A stretch of 5,038 bases of DNA from Phascolarctobacterium sp. (GCA_019417125.1 DXVZ01000040.1:361-5398), one strand, 5' to 3'; counted from the first letter of the stretch, positions 1 to 4,960 are shown. The notes: generated by a model from the letters alone, not told the origin. Program-made: numbers and translations.

Positions 1-339
1 GCCGATGCTGCCGCGCAAATCAGGCAGGCAGCCTTTAACATACAACAACTGCGGCGCGCCGCTTATTTGCCCAAGGCTGTAAGGATAGGCTTCGTCCTGC
101 GGCGTAATAATGCTGACGCCGTTATTTTCGCAAAAGTTTTTAAGCCAATCGGGATAACCTAAATCTCTTTTGGCAATAAATTTTTTTACAATTTTTTCAT
201 CAAGCCCCGCCTCAATCCAGGCTTCCGGCGGCGACATATATGCTTCGGCGGCGTTTTTAAACTGCGCCGCCGCTTCCGTAAAATTTTCGCTGCGCGTGCC
301 AAAAACGGCATACAGCGCTGCCAGGTAATACTTTTCCAA
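1..339 (-). CDS. dprA: DprA, DNA-processing protein (N-terminal part, runs off the left edge)
   Basis: Reading the minus strand from a TTG at 339-337 gives 113 open codons to the window edge. The residues from about 84 to 113 carry the signature that opens the DprA Rossmann fold: AYPYSLGQI, then GAPQLLYVKG, then LRGSIG, matching the family pattern YP..L..I...P..LY.KG followed by the SIGIVG strand. DprA binds incoming single-stranded DNA in the cytoplasm during natural transformation and loads RecA onto it. The part before that is the small N-terminal helical region (WIEAGLDEKIVKKF) usual in the family. The TTG start is chosen because GGAG at 351-348 lies 8 bases upstream. An in-frame GTG at 348-346 would overlap that site. 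About two thirds of the protein, including most of the nucleotide-binding fold, is outside the window. The gene follows the glycosyltransferase gene on the same strand but has its own strong promoter. Confidence 0.9.
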   Translation of the reverse strand, partial: MEKYYLAALYAVFGTRSENFTEAAAQFKNAAEAYMSPPEAWIEAGLDEKIVKKFIAKRDLGYPDWLKNFCENNGVSIITPQDEAYPYSLGQISGAPQLLYVKGCLPDLRGSIG

Positions 340-381
340 ACAACACACTCCACGTTTTATTTGTATCCGCAAATTCGCTTC

Positions 382-410
382 ATTATAATGGTTAAATCAC
401 TTGCTGTCAA
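382..410 (-). promoter_or_regulatory. Consensus SigA promoter for dprA
   Basis: On the minus strand, TTGACA (410-405) is followed after exactly 17 bases by TATAAT (387-382), a perfect match to the vegetative sigma-factor consensus. Transcription would start near 375, giving a 5' leader of about 36 bases before the dprA TTG. The -35 box lies within the last codons (Leu-Asp-Ser-Lys-stop) of the upstream glycosyltransferase gene, so its sequence also has to encode protein. Strength is inferred from sequence only. Confidence 0.85.
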
Positions 411-1539
411 GAGTGTTAAGCGTTTTAAGTACAAAATCCGCTATTGCGTCGGCGGCAAAAGGTTTGCCGTAAACCTCGCGGCGGCGGTGGCGCAGGCTGT
501 TTTTGGCTTCGGTGCTAAGCTCAGCATATTTTTTTACAAAGCCGCACACCTCCTGCGGCGTGGCGGCAATTTTCGCCTCGCATTTTTCGCACAGGTAAGC
601 GGCGTTGCGCACTTCCTGCCCCGGCAGCGGGTCGTACAAAATAAATTCCGTGCCGATGGCAAGCGTTTCCGCCGATGTCAGCCCGCCCGCCTTGCTGATG
701 ACGATATCCGCGCTGCGCAAAAGCTGCGGCAGTTCGGCAATAAAATCAAGCACCATCACATTAGGCAGCGCCATTTTTTTCAGTTTTTCCGCCAGTTCCC
801 TATTGTGCCCGGCAACGGCGGCAATTTTTAAGCCTTTAATATCACTCCGTGCGGTAAGGGCACGCAAAAGCTCCGGCATCGGCAAAAGCCCGTCGCCGCC
901 GCCCATTACAAGGCACAGAGTATCGTCCGGCGTATAGCCAAGGCGCCGGCGCCATTTCTCGCGCTCAAACGGCGCGTTAAAAGCACTGCGGATGGGTATG
1001 CCCGTCACAACGGCAGGTATGTTCAGTTCCGGCGGCGGCTGTATCGCCTCGTCCGCCGTAAAATAAACGTCCAGCCCTTTATAAATCCACCAGTGGTGAA
1101 AGTTAAAATCGGTTATTACGCCCGCCACCCATAAATTAGGCGCGCAGCGTTTTTTGTACTGTGCCATTACTCCCGCCGGTGTGGGGTGAGTTACTATCAC
1201 CGCGTCCGGCGCGACTTTTTTAATAAACCCCTGCGCCAGGTATGACAGCAGAAAATTTAAAAAATCGCGAATCCAGAACGAATTAGTACCGGTATTGCTC
1301 CAATGGTACGCTATATCGTACAGCTTGGGAATATGCTTTAAAATGCCGATGTAGCCGCCCAAAATAATATTGCCCAGCCATTTTGGGAAAAAATCAAAGG
1401 CGCTGCCGTTGACCACAGTCACCCCGCCGCGCTTTTTAAAGGACTCCTCAAGCGCTTCCGCCGCCATTTTGTGCCCGCTGCCGAGCGGCGCCGAAAGCAG
1501 TAATATGGTATATTTTGAATCAGTAGCTGATGCAGCCAT
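397..1539 (-). CDS. MGDG-synthase-family glycosyltransferase (processive diacylglycerol glucosyltransferase-like, UgtP type)
   Basis: A 380-residue GT28-family glycosyltransferase, the usual length for UgtP/MGDG synthases. The N-terminal acceptor domain (about 10-170) has the glycine-rich strand SAPLGSGH (16-23), the VTHPTPAG motif (116-123) and VITDFNFHHWW (141-151), typical of the MGDG_synth domain. The C-terminal nucleotide-sugar domain has GIPIRSAF (180-187), the MGGGDG loop (212-217), SKAGGLTSAE (282-291) and DPLPGQEVRNA (303-313), which bind the UDP-sugar. Family members transfer glucose or galactose from UDP-sugar to diacylglycerol at the inner face of the cytoplasmic membrane, making glycolipids. 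The sugar and acceptor here are not decided by sequence. No signal peptide or transmembrane helix is seen, consistent with a peripheral membrane protein. The ATG at 1539 has GAGGG about 7 bases upstream. dprA lies downstream on the same strand. A MurG-like role is less likely because the N-terminal motifs are of the MGDG type. Confidence 0.88.
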   Translation of the reverse strand: MAASATDSKYTILLLSAPLGSGHKMAAEALEESFKKRGGVTVVNGSAFDFFPKWLGNIILGGYIGILKHIPKLYDIAYHWSNTGTNSFWIRDFLNFLLSYLAQGFIKKVAPDAVIVTHPTPAGVMAQYKKRCAPNLWVAGVITDFNFHHWWIYKGLDVYFTADEAIQPPPELNIPAVVTGIPIRSAFNAPFEREKWRRRLGYTPDDTLCLVMGGGDGLLPMPELLRALTARSDIKGLKIAAVAGHNRELAEKLKKMALPNVMVLDFIAELPQLLRSADIVISKAGGLTSAETLAIGTEFILYDPLPGQEVRNAAYLCEKCEAKIAATPQEVCGFVKKYAELSTEAKNSLRHRRREVYGKPFAADAIADFVLKTLNTLDSK

Positions 1540-1561
1540 TAATCAACCCTCATAAAAAATT

Positions 1562-1590
1562 TTTATAAAAAACCTTGAACCTGTTACCAA
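1562..1590 (-). promoter_or_regulatory. Candidate promoter for the glycosyltransferase gene
   Basis: On the minus strand TTGGTA (1590-1585, 4 of 6 consensus) precedes TATAAA (1567-1562, 5 of 6) with a 17-base spacer. The start would be near 1555, leaving a short leader that still includes the GAGGG ribosome site. It overlaps the candidate promoter of the divergent phosphoribosyltransferase gene. A near-palindromic A6T5 tract at 1552-1566 lies over the -10 box and start. Confidence 0.45.
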
Positions 1591-1603
1591 AATAATATAT
1601 CAT
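1575..1603 (+). promoter_or_regulatory. Candidate promoter for the nicotinate phosphoribosyltransferase gene
   Basis: TTGAAC (1575-1580, 4 of 6 consensus) is followed after 17 bases by TATCAT (1598-1603, 5 of 6). Transcription would begin near 1610, giving a leader of about 55 bases with no obvious riboswitch or terminator fold. The surrounding spacer is very AT-rich and other -10-like hexamers (for example TAATAT just upstream) are present, so the exact box is uncertain. Confidence 0.45.
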
Positions 1604-1664
1604 AAATAACAATTAGTAAAGAAATTCATCACAATTTTATATTTATTATTTACTGGAGGAATTT

Positions 1665-2717
1665 ATGCAGAAACGTTTACCTGTTGAACATTTTCATTTT
1701 CCCGTTGAAAAAATTAAATCCGGTTACTATTCAGACGCTTACTTTTTGCGCACGGAAGAAATTTTAAACGGCGATAACCATCACCCGCGCGTGATGATGC
1801 AGGTGTTTACCCGCGAAAACGTCGTTGTCTGCGGTATCGACGAAGCAATAGCGCTGATTAAAACCTGCGCGCACAACCCTGAAAACATCACCATCCATGC
1901 CCTGCACGACGGCGACGAAGTTGCCCCCTGGGAAACCCTGATGACGATTGAAGGCGACCTGGCGGACTTTGCGCACCTGGAAACCATCTACCTTGGCATC
2001 TTGGCGCGCCAAAGCCGCATTGCCACCAACGTGCGCCGCACTGTAGAAGCGGCTAACGGCAAACCGGTGCTGTTCTTCCCCGCGCGTTACGATACCTGGC
2101 AGACCCAAGAATGCGACGGCTACGCTGCCAAAATCGGCGGTATTAAGGGCTTTTCTACCGACGCCAATGCCCTTGCCAGCGGCGGCAAAGGTTTGGGCAC
2201 CATTCCCCACGCCTTAATCGCTTCGTATAACGGCAATACAGTTGCCGCAACCGAAGCTTTTGACAAATACGTCGACCCCAAAATTGCCCGCATTGCCCTG
2301 GTTGATTTTGACAACGACTGCGTAAACACCGCCCTTGCCGTAGCGCGCAAGCTGGGCAAAAACCTGGCGGGCGTACGCCTTGATACCAGCGGCACTATGG
2401 TGGATAAGAGCCTTTTGGGGCAGCTTGGCATGTTTAACCCCACCGGCGTGTGCAAAGAGCTTGTGTGGAACGTACGCCGCGCGCTGGACGCAGAAGGCTT
2501 TGACTATGTAAAAATTATCGTTTCGGGCGGCTTTAACCCCGCGCGCATCCGCGAATTTGAAGCTGCAGGCGTGCCGGTTGACACCTACGCCGTAGGCAGC
2601 AGCCTGTTTGACGGCAACATTAACTTTACCGCCGACATTGTTATGGTTGACGGCAAAGAATGCGCCAAAGCAGGGCGCAAACACCTGCCCAACCCGCGCC
2701 TGGAACTTGTTGAATAA
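1665..2717 (+). CDS. pncB: Nicotinate phosphoribosyltransferase
   Basis: A 350-residue member of the nicotinate/nicotinamide phosphoribosyltransferase fold. Cytoplasmic NAPRTase joins nicotinate to PRPP, usually with ATP hydrolysis, to give nicotinate mononucleotide for NAD salvage. Motifs seen: KSGYYSDAYF near the N terminus (18-27), where the family has its substrate-binding Tyr; the GTIPH element with His182; VRLDTSG (237-243); and the phosphate-binding stretch SGGFNPARI (287-295), then VPVDTYAVGSSLF (303-315). The protein is shorter than the roughly 390-480 residue classical PncB and resembles the compact archaeal/Bacillota type. The start is secure: GGAGGA at 1655-1660 lies 5 bases before the ATG. 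The gene is divergent from the glycosyltransferase and is followed by a strong terminator, so it may be a single-gene transcript. The related quinolinate phosphoribosyltransferase fold is an alternative, but the C-terminal VDTYAVGSSL signature favours NAPRTase. Confidence 0.85.
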   Translation: MQKRLPVEHFHFPVEKIKSGYYSDAYFLRTEEILNGDNHHPRVMMQVFTRENVVVCGIDEAIALIKTCAHNPENITIHALHDGDEVAPWETLMTIEGDLADFAHLETIYLGILARQSRIATNVRRTVEAANGKPVLFFPARYDTWQTQECDGYAAKIGGIKGFSTDANALASGGKGLGTIPHALIASYNGNTVAATEAFDKYVDPKIARIALVDFDNDCVNTALAVARKLGKNLAGVRLDTSGTMVDKSLLGQLGMFNPTGVCKELVWNVRRALDAEGFDYVKIIVSGGFNPARIREFEAAGVPVDTYAVGSSLFDGNINFTADIVMVDGKECAKAGRKHLPNPRLELVE

Positions 2718-2721
2718 ACGC

Positions 2722-2751
2722 AAAAGCACTGCCCCGCGCAGTGCTTTTTTT
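2722..2751 (+). terminator. Intrinsic terminator after pncB
   Basis: A perfect 11-bp stem (AAAAGCACTGC with GCAGTGCTTTT) closes a 5-base loop CCCGC, and a run of seven T ends it. It begins 5 bases after the pncB stop and ends 20 bases before the hydF start, so it separates two genes on the same strand. Confidence 0.92.
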
Positions 2752-2771
2752 GTAAGAAAGAAGGATTTACT

Positions 2772-3983
2772 ATGGACTTAAACGCAACACCATCGGCAGA
2801 ACGCACGCACATCGGCATTTTTGGCAAGCGCAACGCAGGCAAATCCAGCCTGATTAACGCCATCACCGGACAAAACCTCGCCATCGTGTCAGACACCAAG
2901 GGCACTACCACCGACCCCGTTTACAAAGCTATGGAAATTTTGCCGCTCGGCCCCGTGATGATTATCGACACCCCGGGCTTCGACGATGAGGGCGAACTGG
3001 GAGCGCAGCGTGTACAAAAAGCAGTACAGGTTCTTAACAAAACGGATATCGCGCTGCTGGTCATCGACGGCACGCTCGGGCCCGATACGGAAGATACAGC
3101 GCTGCTTACGCGCATTAAAGAAAAGAAACTGCCAGTTATCGCCGTCTTTACCAAAGCGGCAGACGCAGATTTGAGTAACTACGAAAAAATCCTTGGCGTA
3201 AAATGTATGGCGGTTGATTCCGTCAGCGGCAAAAATATTGCCGAACTGCGCCTTGCCCTTGCCGCCCTTGTGCCGGAAAAGAAAAATGAGCAGCAGCTCG
3301 TCGGCGATTTAGTCAGCCCCGGCGACACCGCCGTGTTGGTAGTGCCGGTAGACAGCGCCGCCCCCAAAGGAAGGCTTATCCTGCCGCAGCAGCAGGTTAT
3401 ACGCGGGCTTTTGGACGCAGGCGCGATGGCGTTTGTAACGCAGGATAAACAGCTTGCCGCCACCCTTGCCGCGCTGAAAGACAAGCCCAAAATCATCATT
3501 ACCGACAGCCAGGTTTTTGGTTTTGTTGCCAAAACCGTGCCGCAGGATATTTTGCTGACGTCGTTTTCCATTTTATTTGCCCGTTATAAGGGCGATTTAA
3601 AAGAAGCCGTGCGCGGAGTAAATATGCTTAAGCACATTAAAACCGGCGACCGCATTTTAATCAGCGAAGGCTGCACGCACCACCGCCAGTGCGACGACAT
3701 CGGCACCGTTAAGCTGCCGGCGTGGATTAGAAAATTTACCGGCGCAGAGCCCGTGTTTGAATGGACCAGCGGCACCGCTTTTGCAGATGATTTAACCAAG
3801 TACAAAATGATAATTCACTGCGGCGCGTGCATGCTGAACGAAAAAGAAATGCAGCACCGTATTGCCTGCGCCAAACAGCAGGGCGTGCCCATTACTAACT
3901 ACGGCATCGCCATTGCTTGCATCAACGGCATTTTGCGGCGCACGCTCCAGCCATTTCCCGATATTTTAAAAGAATTGGAGTGA
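2772..3983 (+). CDS. hydF: HydF, [FeFe]-hydrogenase H-cluster maturation GTPase
   Basis: A full-length 403-residue HydF, the scaffold that receives the 2Fe subcluster made by the radical-SAM enzymes HydE and HydG and delivers it to apo-hydrogenase. The N-terminal GTPase domain has the P-loop GKRNAGKS (18-25), switch I with GTTTDP (44-49) and DTPGF (66-70). The G4 position reads FTKAAD (126-131) instead of a clean NKxD. A G5-like DSVSGKN follows. The middle dimerization domain comes next, and the C-terminal cluster domain has the CxH...HCxxC motif: Cys301 and His303 in EGCTHH, then His349, Cys350 and Cys353 in HCGACM. These Cys residues hold the [4Fe-4S] cluster. The conserved ending PITNYGIAIACINGILRRTLQPFP is also present in recognisable form. 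AAGGA at 2761-2765 lies 6 bases before the ATG. No hydE, hydG or hydrogenase gene is within the window. Confidence 0.96.
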   Translation: MDLNATPSAERTHIGIFGKRNAGKSSLINAITGQNLAIVSDTKGTTTDPVYKAMEILPLGPVMIIDTPGFDDEGELGAQRVQKAVQVLNKTDIALLVIDGTLGPDTEDTALLTRIKEKKLPVIAVFTKAADADLSNYEKILGVKCMAVDSVSGKNIAELRLALAALVPEKKNEQQLVGDLVSPGDTAVLVVPVDSAAPKGRLILPQQQVIRGLLDAGAMAFVTQDKQLAATLAALKDKPKIIITDSQVFGFVAKTVPQDILLTSFSILFARYKGDLKEAVRGVNMLKHIKTGDRILISEGCTHHRQCDDIGTVKLPAWIRKFTGAEPVFEWTSGTAFADDLTKYKMIIHCGACMLNEKEMQHRIACAKQQGVPITNYGIAIACINGILRRTLQPFPDILKELE

Positions 3984-3988
3984 AAAAC

Positions 3989-4033
3989 ACCCCATAAGGC
4001 ACTTTAAACTTATAAACAGCTGCCTTATGGGGT
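3989..4033. terminator. Bidirectional terminator between hydF and the convergent HTH gene
   Basis: A perfect 13-bp inverted repeat (ACCCCATAAGGCA at 3989-4001, TGCCTTATGGGGT at 4021-4033) encloses a 19-base AT-rich loop. On the plus strand it is followed by ATTATATTTTT. On the minus strand it is followed by GTTTTT, which reaches the hydF stop. It can therefore end transcripts from both convergent sides. The long loop and the A interruptions on the plus side make it a less classical plus-strand terminator. Confidence 0.8.
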
Positions 4034-4034
4034 A

Positions 4035-4118
4035 TTATATTTTTGCAAGATAAAACAAATCAGCATTGCCGCCGTTTAATGCTGCAATAGCTGCAACACG
4101 TTTAATATGCCGCTTTCA
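4035..4118 (-). pseudogene. Possible coding remnant: in-frame tail beyond the HTH gene
   Basis: After the HTH gene's TAA (4124-4122) the same frame reads TGT, then TGA (4118-4116), then 26 sense codons, ending in TAA at 4037-4035. The tail contains IKRVAAIAALNGGNADLFYL, which looks like real protein with codon use like the neighbouring genes. Its stop directly abuts the minus-strand terminator stem. No usable start codon or ribosome site opens the tail by itself. An ATG overlapping the HTH stop (4122-4120) reads only six codons in another frame (MLKAAY) before a stop, and a single-base shift would join it to the tail. I read it as a decayed small gene or a lost C-terminal extension. Chance is a real alternative for 26 codons. 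Confidence 0.3.
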
Positions 4119-4121
4119 ACA

Positions 4122-4457
4122 TTACTTTTTATTAATTATCAGCGATACCGACGGTTGGCTAATGTTAAACAAATTAGCCAAAAACACTTGCGAAATATTT
4201 TTTTCGTTATATAAACGGCAAATTTCCACATTGCGCCCGTCGCGGTCATTAAACGGCATTATCTCTACCGTTTCACCGCCTGTTTTATAGCCGTAATCGC
4301 GCAAAACCACTATTACATAATCGCCGTCCGGCTTTTGCGCCTTAATTTCCCAGCAGCGCAAACCGTTTTTGCCGCGCGGCATATAGTTAACGTATTTTGG
4401 CGTGCAGCCGGGTGCAATTTGTTTAAACATTTTCTCATTGAAAGGTATTTGTTCCAT
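4122..4457 (-). CDS. Small protein with C-terminal helix-turn-helix, family unknown
   Basis: A 111-residue protein that I do not recognise by name. The first 70 residues look like a small mixed alpha/beta domain, with strands around CWEIKAQ (35-41), DYVIVVLRDYG (46-56) and ETVEIMPF (62-69). Residues 75-109 look like a helix-turn-helix: helix RNVEICRLYNE, helix SQVFLANLF (89-97), a short turn NIS, then a recognition helix QPSVSLIINK (101-110). The arrangement resembles Mor/Trp-repressor/sigma-region-4-like HTH tails, suggesting DNA binding, possibly as a phage- or plasmid-derived regulator. This is inference. No membrane segment or signal is seen. The ATG at 4457 has only a weak purine stretch (AAAAGATGAG) upstream. 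The gene is AT-richer than its neighbours, stands alone, is convergent with hydF, and has candidate promoters upstream. Confidence 0.68.
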   Translation of the reverse strand: MEQIPFNEKMFKQIAPGCTPKYVNYMPRGKNGLRCWEIKAQKPDGDYVIVVLRDYGYKTGGETVEIMPFNDRDGRNVEICRLYNEKNISQVFLANLFNISQPSVSLIINKK

Positions 4458-4475
4458 TTTAATCTCATCTTTTCA

Positions 4476-4503
4476 AGTATAATATAATATTAAAAGCAGT
4501 AAA
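4476..4503 (-). promoter_or_regulatory. Proximal candidate promoter for the HTH gene
   Basis: On the minus strand TTTACT (4503-4498, 4 of 6 consensus) and TATACT (4481-4476, 5 of 6) are separated by 16 bases. The start would be near 4469, with a leader of only about 12 bases that barely includes the weak ribosome site. The region is AT-rich, so chance hexamers are common. The distal extended -10 site is the stronger candidate. Confidence 0.3.
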
Positions 4504-4531
4504 AAATTTCCGCTTTTAACTCTTTACTGAA

Positions 4532-4559
4532 ATTATAGCATACTTTTACCCCCCCGCAA
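4532..4559 (-). promoter_or_regulatory. Distal extended -10 promoter for the HTH gene, with a poly-G spacer
   Basis: On the minus strand TGCTATAAT (4540-4532) is a perfect extended -10 element. A weak -35 (TTGCGG, 4559-4554) lies 16 bases upstream. Seven consecutive G (minus strand, 4555-4549) run from the end of that -35 into the spacer. A start near 4525 would give a leader of about 67 bases before the HTH gene ATG. Confidence 0.55.
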
Positions 4560-4724
4560 GACATCTTGGTCAGCGTAATCCGTACTGCTACTGGTCTTGT
4601 TGAAACTTTATCCCTGCCGGTTTTGGTTAGCCCAGATATTTAGGCTATATTTTTTAACCCGCCATGATAAAATTATCCTAGCAGCAAAAAGTAAAATTTT
4701 TTTAATTTTTTTGCTAAAAAGGGC

Positions 4725-4753
4725 TTGCTTTTTTGATTAAACTATACTATAAT
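4725..4753 (+). promoter_or_regulatory. Promoter of the tRNA-Gln/tRNA-Glu operon
   Basis: TTGCTT (4725-4730) and a perfect TATAAT (4748-4753) are separated by 17 bases. A/T tracts immediately upstream resemble an UP element. Transcription would start near 4760, about 30 bases before the first mature tRNA base. Confidence 0.75.
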
Positions 4754-4755
4754 AA

Positions 4756-4786
4756 CTCTTGTGTTCAGGAGAGATGAGCACGAGAG
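4756..4786. repeat. Inverted repeat over the tRNA operon start site
   Basis: CTCTTGTG (4756-4763) is complementary to CACGAGAG (4779-4786) except for one G-T pair, with 15 bases between. The predicted transcription start falls inside the left arm, so a full RNA hairpin would not form from that start. It might be a protein-binding site or chance. A direct repeat GAGAGAT also occurs here (4771-4777 region and 4782-4788 region). Confidence 0.35.
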
Positions 4787-4790
4787 ATAC

Positions 4791-4864
4791 TCCGGGATAG
4801 TGTAATGGTAGCACAAATGACTCTGGATCATTTTGTCTGGGTTCGAGTCCTAGTCCCGGAGCCA
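4791..4864 (+). tRNA. tRNA-Gln (anticodon CUG)
   Basis: All cloverleaf parts are present: acceptor TCCGGGA with TCCCGGA, D stem GTGT with GCAC, anticodon stem AATGA with TCATT around the loop CTCTGGA, and a T arm with TTCGAGT. The anticodon CTG is at 4823-4825 and reads CAG codons. The discriminator is G, and CCA is encoded (4862-4864). The weak first pair T1-A72 is typical of tRNA-Gln. It is the first gene of a two-tRNA operon, with seven T before the next tRNA. Confidence 0.95.
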
Positions 4865-4873
4865 TTTTTTTAC

Positions 4874-4948
4874 GGCGCTATGGTCAAGAGGCTAAGACGT
4901 CGCCCTCTCAAGGCGAAATCACGGGTTCGATTCCCGTTAGCGCTACCA
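4874..4948 (+). tRNA. tRNA-Glu (anticodon CUC)
   Basis: Acceptor GGCGCTA pairs with TAGCGCT (first pair G-T). The D stem is GTC with GAC, and the anticodon stem TCGCC with GGCGA encloses the loop CTCTCAA. The T stem ACGGG with CCCGT encloses TTCGATT. The anticodon CTC (4907-4909) reads GAG. CCA is encoded (4946-4948). It lies 9 bases after tRNA-Gln and just before a terminator, so it is the last gene of the transcript. Confidence 0.94.
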
Positions 4949-4960
4949 AATGCTATATTC

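Larger units (their letters stand above)
4458..4724. other. Gene-free spacer with inverted repeats, no recognised gene
   Basis: No convincing protein or known RNA family is seen between the HTH gene and the tRNA promoter. The left part holds the minus-strand promoter candidates. From 4557 to about 4660 base composition is more balanced, and several complementary segments occur: CAAGAC (4557-4562) with GTCTTG (4594-4599), and TAGCC (4628-4632) with GGCTA (4643-4647) followed by six T (4650-4655), a weak terminator-like hairpin for a plus-strand transcript. From 4686 to 4720 there are long A and T tracts just before the tRNA -35 box, which could act as an UP element. The structured part could be a small RNA, a regulatory leader or a dispersed intergenic repeat. 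Nothing in the sequence decides between these. Confidence 0.4.

Noticed and set aside
361..937. Plus-strand open frames at 361-831 and 605-937
   Set aside because: They lie antisense to the glycosyltransferase gene, which has clear family motifs, and the products (Arg/Phe- or Ser-rich) look like mirror frames. No ribosome sites are seen.
1610..1664. Riboswitch in the pncB leader
   Set aside because: The leader is about 55 bases of AT-rich sequence without a stable hairpin, terminator or conserved NAD-type aptamer core.
1764..2911. Several minus-strand open frames of 68-171 codons opposite pncB and the start of hydF
   Set aside because: They mirror well-supported genes in GC-rich third-position frames, carry no recognisable motif and lack promoters.
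4119..4130. Possible -1 slippery site (AAA AAG before the HTH stop)
   Set aside because: The in-frame heptamer begins with T instead of A, so P-site re-pairing fails, and the -1 frame ends after a few codons without reaching the downstream tail.
4066..4290. Plus-strand frame of 74 codons across the HTH gene
   Set aside because: It overlaps the HTH gene antisense and has no ribosome site or motif. The minus-strand frame gives a more protein-like product with a helix-turn-helix.
4490..4564. Minus-strand frame of 24 codons in the spacer (ATG at 4564-4562, beginning MSCGGVKV)
   Set aside because: No Shine-Dalgarno sequence precedes the ATG, and the frame runs across the poly-G tract and the extended -10 promoter, so it is more likely noncoding.
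4557..4720. CRISPR array or insertion sequence in the gene-free spacer
   Set aside because: No regularly spaced direct repeats, no transposase fragment, and no terminal inverted repeats with target duplications were seen.
4767..4800. Mini-ORF in the tRNA leader: AGGAG, then ATG at 4774 and eight codons ending in TAG
   Set aside because: The ribosome site is only 2 bases from the ATG and the frame ends inside the D arm of tRNA-Gln, which is removed from the leader during processing. Probably chance.
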